From Arcticibacter sp. (lineage in GTDB: Bacteria; Bacteroidota; Bacteroidia; 2-12-FULL-35-15), in the NCBI GenBank assembly GCA_021155045.1, contig JAJNQB010000021.1:1-64000 (forward strand): a DNA stretch of 64,000 nt. Direction: 5' to 3'. The notes under the pieces are model-generated. The model was not told the DNA's origin. It worked only from the letters and a program-made list of their open reading frames with translations, and did not search any database. Shown piece after piece: positions 1 to 8,541 of the stretch (position 1 is its first letter; every line of letters begins with the position of its first letter). The position numbers were made by a program, and so were the translations under genes.

Positions 1-31
1 AGTTGATGAAATAAGTGATTTAATAATAAAA

Positions 32-66
32 AAAAACGCCCAACAAGAAAATTGTTGGGCGTTTTT
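32..66. terminator. Bidirectional rho-independent terminator
   Basis: A 15-bp perfect inverted repeat (arms 32-46 and 52-66) with core cgcccaacaa and a 5-nt loop, A-rich on one side and T-rich on the other. It lies just beyond the stop codon of the minus-strand secreted protein at 86-1054 and can terminate transcription from either side. Confidence 0.85.
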
Positions 67-85
67 CTTTTTAAAGATTCCGTAT

Positions 86-1054
86 TTAAATCTTAACAAA
101 CTTTGAAATGGATTTTTTTATTCCTTGACGAACAACAATAGAATAAACTCCTTTATCTAAATTGTTTGTATTCAAATTTAGTTGAGCAGTATAAGCTTCT
201 TGATTATTTAAAACAGTTTGCCCTAATTCATTTACAATAGAAATAGATAATAGTTCAGCATTATTGAATCCAGATAAATTTAGTGTAACATTATCTGTTG
301 CTGGATTTGGATAAACAGAAACAGAATTATTATTTGTGATAGTAGCAATTCCTGTTGGCATAGTTCCGCTTACATTAATATCGTCTATAGAAAATGAAGG
401 GTCGCTGCCTGCTGTTGCAGTAGTATTCACAAATTTAAATCCGAACATCAACGATGCGTTATTATCAAAAGCAGCATTTGTAACTGTTTCTTGAATCCAT
501 GTTGCTTGGTTGATGTACTGTGGTGTTGCTGTAGAAAGTGTCCAGGTGGTTCCCCCATTCGTGCTGTAATATAATTCGCCATAAGCATTAGCGCTACCAG
601 CACACATCCACCAAAAAGAAATAGAAACACCTGTGTAGCCCGTTGTTACAATAGCTGGTGTTTTTGAAAAATAGTTTTCATCAAAAGTACAAAATCCATC
701 TGCTGGGCGGTAATTTGCATTTGTAATGGAAGCTGCTTGAGCATCTGTTGATAAAATATGTAGATAATTTCCACCAGGAGATGTAATTCCAGCAGGTTGG
801 CTAGGTGTATTGTTTATTGTTGCAGAAAAAGGAAATCCCATACAAACAATAGTTGTGCTTCCTCCTGTGTAAGAATTATTTACAACCCAAGTATTGTAAC
901 CAGCATTTGTACTACCTTGATCTGTTGTGTTTAACTGAAAGGTGCCAGCCCCTGCATTAAAATTTTGGTTGTAAAGCAATGTTTGTGCTTGCGTTTGTAT
1001 GCCTATTGAAGCAAAAAACAATGCACCCAAAATGTTTTTGTAGTTTTTTTTCAT
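86..1054 (-). CDS. Secreted protein with T9SS type A C-terminal sorting domain
   Basis: 322 residues. An N-terminal signal peptide (Lys-rich start, hydrophobic stretch, cleavage near QTQAQ around residue 23) is followed by a beta-rich region of about 200 residues. That region contains YYSTNGGTTW, typical of extracellular jelly-roll or choice-of-anchor modules. The last 80 or so residues form a type A sorting domain: VYPNPATDNVTL near 247, then GVYSIVV and a basic end (KSISKFVKI). Such proteins cross the outer membrane through the type IX system and are attached to the cell surface or released. The gene is monocistronic, with a TAnnTTTG box upstream and a terminator downstream. The ligand or substrate is unknown and no catalytic motif is visible. 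Confidence 0.85.
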   Translation of the reverse strand: MKKNYKNILGALFFASIGIQTQAQTLLYNQNFNAGAGTFQLNTTDQGSTNAGYNTWVVNNSYTGGSTTIVCMGFPFSATINNTPSQPAGITSPGGNYLHILSTDAQAASITNANYRPADGFCTFDENYFSKTPAIVTTGYTGVSISFWWMCAGSANAYGELYYSTNGGTTWTLSTATPQYINQATWIQETVTNAAFDNNASLMFGFKFVNTTATAGSDPSFSIDDINVSGTMPTGIATITNNNSVSVYPNPATDNVTLNLSGFNNAELLSISIVNELGQTVLNNQEAYTAQLNLNTNNLDKGVYSIVVRQGIKKSISKFVKI

Positions 1055-1078
1055 GTTTGTGGATTTTGTTGGTTTTCA

Positions 1079-1086
1079 CAAATTTA
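1079..1086 (-). promoter_or_regulatory. Promoter -7 box (TAAATTTG) for the T9SS protein
   Basis: The minus strand reads TAAATTTG, matching the Bacteroidota TAnnTTTG consensus, 24 nt before the start codon at 1054. No clear TTTG -33 element is seen at the expected distance. Confidence 0.45.
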
Positions 1087-1137
1087 ATAAATAAAAGTGT
1101 TAAAAATTAGAAAAAACTAATATCGGATAGTATTTTA

Positions 1138-1167
1138 TTTGAATTTTACCGATAATTAGTATATTTG
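1138..1167 (+). promoter_or_regulatory. Promoter: TTTG -N18- TATATTTG, for the Fic gene
   Basis: The -33-like TTTG is at 1138-1141 and the -7 box TATATTTG at 1160-1167. Both elements and their spacing match the Bacteroidota sigma-ABfr-type promoter. The box ends 4 nt before the GTG at 1172, so the mRNA would start almost at that codon. Alternatively translation begins at the ATG at 1220. Confidence 0.7.
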
Positions 1168-1171
1168 TGGT

Positions 1172-2158
1172 GTGGAATGGATAAATTACATAGAAAAAGA
1201 AATTGAAGTATTCAGAGAAATGCATCAAGGAACGATATTGCGCATATTTCAAAAAAAGCAAGAGTTGGACAAAAAACGACCTTTGCCAGCAATGGCATTG
1301 CAAAGAATAAAACAAGATTTATATATTGAGTGGTCTTACAATTCAAATAGTATAGAAGGCAATACCTTAAATTTGAATGAAACAAGGATGGTGCTTCAAG
1401 ATGGAATGACTGTCAAAGGAAAATCATTGCGTGAACATTTGGAAATAACTAATCATCATGATGCTATCGATTTTGTGGAAGAGTTGGCTCAGAAAAAAGC
1501 CACTATCACTGAAAAAAATATTTTGAGTATTCATGAAATAGTGATGTTAAAAATAGAAAAACAATTTGCCGGTTGTTACAGAAACGGAGCAGTACGTATT
1601 ATGGGTGCCAATTTTGTTCCGCCCAATCCATTAAAAGTTTCTGTTCTTATGGAGCAATTGATAGATTTTATTCAAGCTAATTCATTAGCGCTGAATGACA
1701 TTGAAATGGCAGCTGCTATGCACCACCGTTTTGTCTGGATTCATCCATTTTTTGATGGTAATGGGCGAACTGTTCGTTTGATGATGAATTTATTTTTGAT
1801 GCAAAAAGGTTATCCGCCTGCTATCATCTTAAAAAATGACAGAAAAAAATATTACGAAGCTCTTAATCAAGCAAACAATGGTAATTATGGAAAGTTATTT
1901 TTGCTTGTTGCTCAAGCAATAGAACGTTCATTGGATATATACTTGATGGCATACCCCGGGGAAGACTATCAATATCAATCAATCAATACAATTGTAGAAG
2001 AAGAGCAGTTGCCATACGGGCAAGAGTATATCAGTCTGTTGGCAAGGCAAGGAAAAATAGATGCTTTTAAAGAAGGAAGAAACTGGTACACAAGTAAAAA
2101 AGCAGTAAATGATTATTTGTCGAACAGAAAAAGAAAAAGAGTTGTTAAGCCGAAATAA
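1172..2158 (+). CDS. Fic family protein (AMP-transferase fold), class II
   Basis: 328 residues. The Fic active-site motif HPFFDGNGRTVR is at 191-202. It carries the catalytic His, the phosphate-binding GNGR and the final Arg, so the enzyme looks intact. The family usually moves AMP from ATP onto a Ser, Thr or Tyr of a target protein. An N-terminal motif S58-x-x-x-E62-G63 (within SNSIEGN) is the autoinhibitory helix of class II Fic proteins, which puts a Glu near the ATP site. The last 60 residues look like a small winged-helix DNA-binding module ending in a basic tail. The start is uncertain: GTG 1172 sits 4 nt after a promoter box, while ATG 1220 (residue 17) would give a more usual N-terminus. 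No antitoxin gene is adjacent. Target unknown. Confidence 0.88.
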   Translation: MEWINYIEKEIEVFREMHQGTILRIFQKKQELDKKRPLPAMALQRIKQDLYIEWSYNSNSIEGNTLNLNETRMVLQDGMTVKGKSLREHLEITNHHDAIDFVEELAQKKATITEKNILSIHEIVMLKIEKQFAGCYRNGAVRIMGANFVPPNPLKVSVLMEQLIDFIQANSLALNDIEMAAAMHHRFVWIHPFFDGNGRTVRLMMNLFLMQKGYPPAIILKNDRKKYYEALNQANNGNYGKLFLLVAQAIERSLDIYLMAYPGEDYQYQSINTIVEEEQLPYGQEYISLLARQGKIDAFKEGRNWYTSKKAVNDYLSNRKRKRVVKPK

Positions 2159-2161
2159 TTT

Positions 2162-2191
2162 TTTGCTATGCATGAAAATGTTTTACATTTG
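2162..2191 (+). promoter_or_regulatory. Promoter: TTTG -N18- TACATTTG, for the TPR/PorP operon
   Basis: TTTG at 2162-2165 and TACATTTG at 2184-2191 have the same spacing as the promoter at 1138-1167. The expected transcript start is near 2196, about 20 nt before the ATG at 2215. This argues against the in-frame GTG at 2197. Confidence 0.7.
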
Positions 2192-2214
2192 ATTTTGTGA
2201 TTTTAAACTCGGTT

Positions 2215-2925
2215 ATGAAAAAAATATTTTGGGTATTGATTTTTGTTTTTACTGCCGGTATTTCATCTGCTCAAAATTCAGCACAAGAATATTATAGTAG
2301 TGCATTGATAAATGATTCCTTAAAAGATTATAAATCTGCTTTGCAAGACCTTGATAATGCTTTACAGGTAAAACCTAATTATGACAGTGCGTTGTATTTG
2401 CAAGCTTTAATTAATTTTAAGCTTGGCGAAAACAAAATAGCTATAAAAACATTTGATAAAGTATTAAAAATTTCACCCAATTATTTTGATGCAGTATATG
2501 CAAGAGGTGTGGCTAAGGCGCAACAAAAAGATTATATCGGTGCTATAAAAGATTTTAATAAATCACTCTCATTAAACAGTACCCATATAAAAAGTTATTA
2601 CAATAGAGCTTTAGCAAAAGCGTATTTAGATGATATCCCATCAGCTATTACAGATTTAGATAGAGCAATTGAGCTGGATAAAAATTACACAAATGCATAT
2701 TATTCTAGAGCTTTTTGGAAAGAAACTGCCGGAGATTATACAAATGCTATTGTAGATTATAAAAAAGTAATTGAGCTGGATGCGTCTTATGTGGAAGCAT
2801 ATATTGGCATGGCAACTTCTTATTATCAAAATGGAGAAAAACAAAATGCTTGCGATGTTTTAAAAATTGTATCAGAAAAAGGAAGTGTAATGGCTGAAGA
2901 ATTAATGAATAAATTTTGTCAATAA
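2215..2925 (+). CDS. Exported TPR-repeat protein
   Basis: 236 residues from ATG 2215, chosen because it starts a clean signal peptide (MKKIFWVLIFVFTAGISSAQ) and follows the promoter properly. After the signal sequence come about six tetratricopeptide repeats with the usual A-x-x-x-Y/F-x-x-A and P-x-Y/H spacing (for example KPNYDSALYLQA, SPNYFDAVYARG and DASYVEAYIGMA). TPR arrays serve as protein-binding scaffolds. It is the first gene of a tight triad, its stop lying 2 nt before the type B cargo gene, with a PorP/SprF gene next. A periplasmic or outer-membrane role in exporting or assembling that cargo is inferred from position only. Confidence 0.8.
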   Translation: MKKIFWVLIFVFTAGISSAQNSAQEYYSSALINDSLKDYKSALQDLDNALQVKPNYDSALYLQALINFKLGENKIAIKTFDKVLKISPNYFDAVYARGVAKAQQKDYIGAIKDFNKSLSLNSTHIKSYYNRALAKAYLDDIPSAITDLDRAIELDKNYTNAYYSRAFWKETAGDYTNAIVDYKKVIELDASYVEAYIGMATSYYQNGEKQNACDVLKIVSEKGSVMAEELMNKFCQ

Positions 2926-2927
2926 TA

Positions 2928-3494
2928 ATGGTTAGAAGAAGAAACATATTATTTATTTGTTTTTTAATCTGTGCATCAACTAGTTTGTTTGCTCAAATTT
3001 CTTTTTCAATAGTTAAGATAGATGTTGCTTGTAATTTTTTTAGTCTTGGAAGTGTTGAAATAAATGTTGTTCCAACAAATCCTCCATACACTTATCAATG
3101 GAATATTGGAAACACCACACATATTGTTAATTCGTTACAACCTGGAGTTTATTGGGTAGCGGTTACAGATAATTTAGGGAATGATACATTGGTATATGTA
3201 ACCATTGCCGAAATAAAATGTGAAATTGCTCCTGCTGTTGTTTTTACTCCCAATGATGATGGATACAACGATACTTGGCAACTGGATAACACCCAGTATT
3301 ATCCAGAAAATTTAATTTTGGTTTATAACCGATGGGGGCAAAAAGTGTATGAGCATCAAGGGATTTATGAACCATGGGATGGAAAAGATATAGTAGGAAT
3401 TCCAGTTCCTGATGGGGTTTATTTTTATGTTATCTATCATGATAAAAAAGATAAGAATTCAATTATAAAAGCAACCGTTTCAATTATTCGATAG
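2928..3494 (+). CDS. Small type B T9SS cargo (gliding-motility C-terminal domain, SprB-like repeat)
   Basis: 188 residues from ATG 2928. A signal peptide (basic MVRRR, hydrophobic core, cleavage near LFAQ) is followed by one SprB-like repeat (PPYTYQWNIG, then LQPGVYWVAVTDNLG). A complete type B sorting domain follows: VVFTPNDDGYNDTWQL, LILVYNRWGQKVYE, WDGKDIVGIPVPDGVYFYVI. Type B cargo is usually an adhesin of thousands of residues. Here almost the whole mature protein is one repeat plus the sorting domain, so it is close to a minimal cargo. The gene lies between the TPR gene and a PorP/SprF gene that starts directly after its stop. This is the usual pairing, since type B substrates need a PorP/SprF partner for surface attachment. 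Confidence 0.88.
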   Translation: MVRRRNILFICFLICASTSLFAQISFSIVKIDVACNFFSLGSVEINVVPTNPPYTYQWNIGNTTHIVNSLQPGVYWVAVTDNLGNDTLVYVTIAEIKCEIAPAVVFTPNDDGYNDTWQLDNTQYYPENLILVYNRWGQKVYEHQGIYEPWDGKDIVGIPVPDGVYFYVIYHDKKDKNSIIKATVSIIR

Positions 3495-4448
3495 ATGATA
3501 AAAAAGATAATTGTATCTGTTTTTATTTTTTGTTCATTTATAATGAATGCTCAACAAAATGTGCAATACACACAATTTATGTTGAACGACTATGGCTTAA
3601 ATCCTGCTGTTGCAGGTTCTTCAAAAGGATTGATGCTAATGGTAGGGCGAAGAACACAATGGAGAGGATTTGAATATGCTCCCGAAACAAATTTTGCAAG
3701 CATCACAAAAGATTTTGGGAAAAAAGGGATAAGACGTTTTTGGCATGGAGTAGGAGGTTATGTAGAAAACGATAAATTTGGAATATTTAGTAATAAATCA
3801 ATTTATGGTTCTTATGCTATTCATTTAAAATTATCGGCTAAATATTTTTTAAGCTTTGGTGTTGCCGGAGGAATTAAAGAATATGCTGTTACCAATTCTA
3901 TTTATAATGAATTTGACCCTGCTTTAAATACAAGAGCTCCAAGAGTTTTGGTTCCAGATATCATACCTGGCGTTTATTTGTACTCAAAAAAATTTTTTGG
4001 CGGAATAGCAGTTCGAAATTTATATAAAAATACATTGAAACAAAGTGGAAAAGAAATTGGAACGGGTAGTAGGCTATTTCCGAATGCATATATAACTGTT
4101 GGAAAAAAATTTGTTTCGAAAGGATATGATTTTATTGTTGTACCAGCATTACACATTCAAACTACTTTTGTAAACATTCCTGTAGTAAATTTTAATTGCA
4201 TGACTTTTTTTAGAAAAAGAGTGGGCGTTGGTTTATCTTATCGTATGCATGATGCTGCTTCGGTTATATTACAAGCTCGTATTTGGAAAAATGTAGTTGT
4301 TGGTTTTGCTTATGATTATACCATTTCAAAATTCAGAGCAGCTAATGCTAACTCAACAGAGTTTATGATGGGCTTTTCTCCAATTATGAGTTCTGAAAAT
4401 TATGACCGTCCAACAGGCGCAACAAATTGTCCTAAATTCGAATTGTAA
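3495..4448 (+). CDS. PorP/SprF family T9SS outer-membrane protein
   Basis: 317 residues. The signal peptide ends near MNAQQ. The opening of the mature protein, QNVQYTQFMLNDYGLNPAVAGS, is the family hallmark, followed by a run of amphipathic beta strands as in a 14-strand outer-membrane barrel. SprF in Flavobacterium is needed to deliver the adhesin SprB to the surface, and PorP is a Porphyromonas T9SS component. The gene begins directly after the stop codon of the upstream type B cargo gene, so it is probably the dedicated partner of that protein. The last gene of this triad ends 17 nt before mtgA, which has its own promoter box. Confidence 0.9.
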   Translation: MIKKIIVSVFIFCSFIMNAQQNVQYTQFMLNDYGLNPAVAGSSKGLMLMVGRRTQWRGFEYAPETNFASITKDFGKKGIRRFWHGVGGYVENDKFGIFSNKSIYGSYAIHLKLSAKYFLSFGVAGGIKEYAVTNSIYNEFDPALNTRAPRVLVPDIIPGVYLYSKKFFGGIAVRNLYKNTLKQSGKEIGTGSRLFPNAYITVGKKFVSKGYDFIVVPALHIQTTFVNIPVVNFNCMTFFRKRVGVGLSYRMHDAASVILQARIWKNVVVGFAYDYTISKFRAANANSTEFMMGFSPIMSSENYDRPTGATNCPKFEL

Positions 4449-4453
4449 ATATT

Positions 4454-4461
4454 TATTTTTG
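4454..4461 (+). promoter_or_regulatory. Promoter -7 box (TATTTTTG) 4 nt before mtgA
   Basis: TATTTTTG matches TAnnTTTG and ends 4 nt before the GTG start at 4466. A transcript from it would be leaderless or have a leader of one or two bases. No good -33 element is visible. Confidence 0.45.
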
Positions 4462-4465
4462 TTTT

Positions 4466-5206
4466 GTGAAAGATTTTTTAAAAAAATTGTGGAGATGTTT
4501 ATGGAAAGCAGCAATGTGGTTTTTCATTATCAGTATAGTTTCAGTTGTTTTTTTTAGATGGGTTCCTATTCCTGTTACTCCACTTATGCTTATCAGATGT
4601 GTTGAGCAAAAAATAGATGATAAAGAAATGAAGTTGAAAAAAGATTGGGTTTCGCTGGATGAAATTCCAAACAGCTTACAACTTGCTGTTGTTTGTTCCG
4701 AAGACCAAAATTTTATTAAGCACAATGGTTTTGATTTTGAAGCGATAGACAAAGCAATGGAATACAACGAGAAACATAAAAAGAAAAGAGGAGCAAGTAC
4801 TATTAGTCAACAAACAGCAAAAAATGTTTTTTTATGGCCCGGCAGAAGTTGGATACGGAAAGGATTCGAAGTTTATTTTACTTTTTTGATAGAAACATTT
4901 TGGAGTAAAGAAAGAATAATGGAAGTTTATCTGAATGTGATTGAAATGGGCGATGGTATATATGGTGCTCAAGCTGCTTCTAAAACATTCTTTAAAAAAG
5001 ACGCTAAATATTTATCTAAAAACGAATCGGCTAGTATTGCTGCGGTGTTGCCTAACCCAAGAAAATTTAATGTAGGCAAACCTAGTGCTTATGTTTTAAA
5101 GCGACAAGGTTGGATAATGCGTCAAATGTCTTTTTGGGGCGGAACATTAAAATACCAAGAGACCGAAAAAAAAGAAGTGAAAAGCAAAAAGAGAAACATA
5201 AAATAA
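4466..5206 (+). CDS. mtgA: Monofunctional peptidoglycan glycosyltransferase
   Basis: 246 residues with a GTG start. One N-terminal membrane anchor (about 15-33) precedes a family 51 glycosyltransferase domain. Motifs in order: SEDQNFIKHNGFD (catalytic Glu at residue 79), RGASTISQQTAKN, RKGFEVYFTFLIE and SKERIMEVYLNVIEMG. These define the enzymes that polymerise lipid II into glycan strands in the periplasm. There is no transpeptidase domain, and the length (about 240) is normal for MtgA. The C-terminus is Lys-rich. It is the last plus-strand gene before a convergent minus-strand operon. Confidence 0.93.
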   Translation: MKDFLKKLWRCLWKAAMWFFIISIVSVVFFRWVPIPVTPLMLIRCVEQKIDDKEMKLKKDWVSLDEIPNSLQLAVVCSEDQNFIKHNGFDFEAIDKAMEYNEKHKKKRGASTISQQTAKNVFLWPGRSWIRKGFEVYFTFLIETFWSKERIMEVYLNVIEMGDGIYGAQAASKTFFKKDAKYLSKNESASIAAVLPNPRKFNVGKPSAYVLKRQGWIMRQMSFWGGTLKYQETEKKEVKSKKRNIK

Positions 5207-5230
5207 TAAAAACTTTTTTAATCGTTTATT

Positions 5231-5249
5231 CATTTGAAATTTTCAAATG
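5231..5249. terminator. Hairpin between convergent mtgA and DUF2279 genes
   Basis: An 8-bp perfect inverted repeat (catttgaa / ttcaaatg, 3-nt loop) lies midway between the two convergent stop codons. It is AT-rich and lacks a strong T-run, so it is only a possible terminator. Confidence 0.4.
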
Positions 5250-5266
5250 AAATAATTTGAGTTAAA

Positions 5267-6244
5267 TTAAAATCCTAGCCAGCTTCCTTGTATTCCATTT
5301 TTATTAAACTCCAAAGCTGGTGCTGGAATTTTTATAAATCCAAATGTATTGAATAGCGTTTTTAATATTTTTGATTTTGTTTTTATGCGTGTTAAATCAG
5401 CATCTAGTGAAACATAAAATTGTCTGTATCTATCAAAATAAATTTGGTTTCCATTTTCATCAACATACGGAGGGTTGTAGTTTCCGCCAGTCATTCCATT
5501 TCCACCGTAGCCAACAGCTACATTCAACCATTTTGGAAATTTTGTATCTGGGTGCATGAACGAAGAAAGATTTACTGATAGCCAATAGGTTTGTCCGTTA
5601 TAATCTTTTAAAATATTTTCTTGAATATTTTTTCCTAATAAGTTGGGGCGATATGGAGCAAACTCACTTTTTTGAAAAGAAAATTTTAGTGTAATTCTTT
5701 GTTCATCCCAAGCTAATTCTTGTCCGATTACAAGCAAAGAGCCTGCTGTATTTGCTGCAAAATCAGTAATAGAAAATCCCCATTCGGTGGAATATCCATC
5801 CAGTATTTCGATTGTACTTTGGTAGAGGGAGCCGAGCATGCCGCCATACCAAATCGCTCTTTTTCGTTGTACTCCACACCATTTTAACGACTGAATTCCG
5901 ATTCGTCCAATGTAGTACGAAGTTGTTGTATGCCCGATTTTATCCATTTGTAACCATTCATTGCTATCATCAAAAAAATGAAAAGATGAACGAGGATAAT
6001 TTTTATACCAAAGTTCATTTAGTCCAATCATTGAACCTGCGTATAATACAGCTTCAGAAGAAGCAATAAGAGCTAGCCGTTTTGGTTTATAAGGATATGC
6101 CATGTTGCAGCCTTGAATAATTTCTTCTGCATGAAAAGAATCTTCCTTTGTTTTGGAAGTACTATCGTTTTGAGAAAAGATAAAATTAGTTGCTGTTAGT
6201 AACAGGCACAACAAAAGAATATTTTTGCTGAAAGTAGAATGCAC
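5267..6244 (-). CDS. DUF2279 family exported protein
   Basis: 325 residues with a GTG start, since no in-frame ATG precedes the signal peptide. The signal sequence (LLLCLLLTATNFIFS) is followed by a DUF2279 (YfiM-like) domain. It has the conserved MDKIGHTTTSYYIGRIG segment with a buried His and a STEWGFSITDFAANTAGS segment, both set in hydrophobic stretches. The family is common in Bacteroidota, and its biochemical function is unknown. It is the last gene of the minus-strand operon that begins with surE, 23 nt after the SpoIID-like gene, which fits an envelope role. Signal-peptide export or outer-membrane association is likely. Confidence 0.8.
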   Translation of the reverse strand: MHSTFSKNILLLCLLLTATNFIFSQNDSTSKTKEDSFHAEEIIQGCNMAYPYKPKRLALIASSEAVLYAGSMIGLNELWYKNYPRSSFHFFDDSNEWLQMDKIGHTTTSYYIGRIGIQSLKWCGVQRKRAIWYGGMLGSLYQSTIEILDGYSTEWGFSITDFAANTAGSLLVIGQELAWDEQRITLKFSFQKSEFAPYRPNLLGKNIQENILKDYNGQTYWLSVNLSSFMHPDTKFPKWLNVAVGYGGNGMTGGNYNPPYVDENGNQIYFDRYRQFYVSLDADLTRIKTKSKILKTLFNTFGFIKIPAPALEFNKNGIQGSWLGF

Positions 6245-6267
6245 ATATAAAGATAAGAAAAACTAAA

Positions 6268-7443
6268 TCATTCCATTCTGAAATAATTCAATGCAGATAA
6301 ATCAATCAAGTTTACATCTTTATAGTAAAATTGTAAAATATCTTTGAATGTGTAATTAAGTTTCGACATTTGCATAGCTCCTTCTTGGCACATGCCTACG
6401 CCATGCCCATATCCACGACCATTAAAAACAATAATTTCAGCTTTTTGTTGAACGGAAAAGTAAGTTGATTTTAATTGAAAATCACTGCGAATTGTTTTTA
6501 ATGGAATTTTTAAATTTTTATCTGTGAAATAAATTGCTCTTCCATTTGGTTGAGAAAACGACATGGCAGAATTAAATTTTAAACTGTCGTTTAAAGGATA
6601 TTTGTGTTTTAACTGAAGATACGATTTCCAATCTTCTAATGAAATTTCTCTTTTCCACTTGGCATGAGGCTGGTTTAAACAAAATGTATCTTTAATCGAT
6701 TTTAAGTAAGAAGTAGAAACAGACCAAACATCCTGCGAATTAACTGTTTGTCCACCACAGTTAGAATGAAATGCTGCGGTTATTAAATTTAGGTCGTTAT
6801 CAACAACCACAATTCCTTTTGTTTCATGCACCGCTTTTATGATATCAATATCTCTGCTTCGGTTTAAATATGCTTGGCAATGAACATCATCGCAAACTTC
6901 AAAGCTTTCTGCGATGTGTCTATTAAAATGTGATAGTAAATATGTTCTACAAAGTATCGCTTGGCATTTGTAATATTCGGATGTTGCTTTTGTTCCCGAT
7001 TCAGATTCTACAACTCCTGCAATATAACTTTCGAGTTCTACTTTATTAATTAGTAATAATTGTTTTTTATCCTGTGAAATTCCAGCTTCTAAATTGCCGT
7101 CATATGTTCTTATTTTTGTTTCTGGTATAACAGCTCTTAATTTAAAAGAAGGGTCAGTTTCGGTTCCATAAAATTTTATGCTTTTATATTTTCCAATATT
7201 TTTTTCAAATGTTTTTAATAAGATAGAATCATTATCTAGGCTCATTTGATAAATTGCAGAAGCATCACAACTTTCTATTAATTTACCATCACCATATACA
7301 TTATACATTCCAGAAAGCGGAGAAAAAATAAAAGATGAAATTACTTTAGTTGTTAAAATACGTACAGAAACGATGTGTGCTGTAATGTTTGTAACAGCAA
7401 AACAGCAGAATAAAATAATTAAAATATATTTTTTAATTTTCAT
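6268..7443 (-). CDS. SpoIID/LytB domain protein (probable peptidoglycan lytic transglycosylase)
   Basis: 391 residues with an N-terminal signal or anchor segment. The SpoIID signature is complete: ELESYIAGVVESESG (with the Glu residues of the active site), AILCRTYLL, TAAFHSNCGGQT, and near the end GRGYGHGVGMCQEGAMQM. In sporulating Firmicutes SpoIID cuts denuded glycan strands. Bacteroidota homologues are assumed to act on peptidoglycan, but their role is not settled. The start codon overlaps the lpxB stop by 4 nt (ATGA), so the two are translationally coupled. DUF2279 follows 23 nt later. Confidence 0.88.
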   Translation of the reverse strand: MKIKKYILIILFCCFAVTNITAHIVSVRILTTKVISSFIFSPLSGMYNVYGDGKLIESCDASAIYQMSLDNDSILLKTFEKNIGKYKSIKFYGTETDPSFKLRAVIPETKIRTYDGNLEAGISQDKKQLLLINKVELESYIAGVVESESGTKATSEYYKCQAILCRTYLLSHFNRHIAESFEVCDDVHCQAYLNRSRDIDIIKAVHETKGIVVVDNDLNLITAAFHSNCGGQTVNSQDVWSVSTSYLKSIKDTFCLNQPHAKWKREISLEDWKSYLQLKHKYPLNDSLKFNSAMSFSQPNGRAIYFTDKNLKIPLKTIRSDFQLKSTYFSVQQKAEIIVFNGRGYGHGVGMCQEGAMQMSKLNYTFKDILQFYYKDVNLIDLSALNYFRME

Positions 7444-8540
7444 TGTTTTAAATACCCAATCATTAGTTCAGCAGCTTTTTTAGACGCTCCACTTCCACCA
7501 AGCTTTTCTTTTAAAATTTTATAATCATCAATCATTTTATTTCTTGTAGTAGGAGCAAGTAGTTTATCTAATTCAGCTTTTAAGTTTTTTTCGTTTAGCT
7601 CATCTTGAATTAATTCTTTCACTATTTCATTATCCATAATTAGATTGACTAAGGAAATGTATTTTACTTTAATCAATTGTTTGGCGATATGATAGGAAAT
7701 TTTTCCTCCTTTGTAACACACTACTTCTGGAATTCCAAATAAAGCTGTTTCAAGTGTTGCGGTGCCTGAGGTTACTAATGCAGCAGTTGCTTGTTTTAAT
7801 AAATGATATGTTTGATTGAAAACGATGGGAGTGTCATTTCCAATGTTGAATTCATGATAATATTCTTTGCTTTGCGAAGGAGCACCTGCAATTACAAATT
7901 GATAATTAGGATACTGATTTTTTATTGATAACATCAATGGTAGCATGGTAGAAATTTCTTGTTTTCTGCTGCCTGGCAACAATGCTATTATTGGTTTGTT
8001 TGAATCAATGGATAGTGTTGTTGATTCGTTTTTAAAATTTTCAATAGCATCTAAAAGCGGATGACCTACAAAATCAACATGGTAATCAAACTTATTGTAA
8101 AAATCTTTTTCAAAAGGAAGTATCACAAACATTTTGTCCACCACACGTTTTATTTTATGTACTCTTGATTGTTTCCAAGCCCATATTTGAGGAGAGATGT
8201 AATAAAATACTTTTATGTTGTTCTCTTTTGCGAATTCGGCTATTCTTAAATTAAAACCTGGGTAGTCGACCAAAATTAAAACATCGGGTTTATTTGCTAA
8301 AATATCTTTTTTACAAAAATCAATGTTTTTAAGAATGGTTCTTAAATTCATTAATACTTCTGTAAAGCCCATAAAGGCTAAATCTTTGTAATGTTTAATA
8401 AGTTTAGCGCCTTGTTGCTCCATTAAATCACCGCCCCAGCATCGAAAATTGGCATTGTTATCTAGCATTTTTAATGCTCTCATTAAATTGGATGCATGTA
8501 AATCTCCAGATGCTTCGCCTGCTATGATGTAGTAGTTCAC
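7440..8540 (-). CDS. lpxB: Lipid-A-disaccharide synthase
   Basis: 366 residues, close to the usual 370-390. The start YIIAGEASGDLHASNLMRAL is the LpxB N-terminal motif. Further motifs are PDVLILVDYPGFNLRIA, YYISPQIWAWKQSR, LPGSRKQEI and TSGTATLETALFGIPEVVCYK, typical of the family 19 GT-B glycosyltransferase fold. It joins UDP-diacylglucosamine to lipid X to make the lipid A disaccharide at the inner membrane. The gene begins 1 nt after a small membrane-protein gene and overlaps the SpoIID-like gene by 4 nt, so it lies inside the surE operon. Its presence shows a Gram-negative lipid A-containing envelope. Confidence 0.96.
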   Translation of the reverse strand: MNYYIIAGEASGDLHASNLMRALKMLDNNANFRCWGGDLMEQQGAKLIKHYKDLAFMGFTEVLMNLRTILKNIDFCKKDILANKPDVLILVDYPGFNLRIAEFAKENNIKVFYYISPQIWAWKQSRVHKIKRVVDKMFVILPFEKDFYNKFDYHVDFVGHPLLDAIENFKNESTTLSIDSNKPIIALLPGSRKQEISTMLPLMLSIKNQYPNYQFVIAGAPSQSKEYYHEFNIGNDTPIVFNQTYHLLKQATAALVTSGTATLETALFGIPEVVCYKGGKISYHIAKQLIKVKYISLVNLIMDNEIVKELIQDELNEKNLKAELDKLLAPTTRNKMIDDYKILKEKLGGSGASKKAAELMIGYLKQ

Positions 8541-8541
8541 T

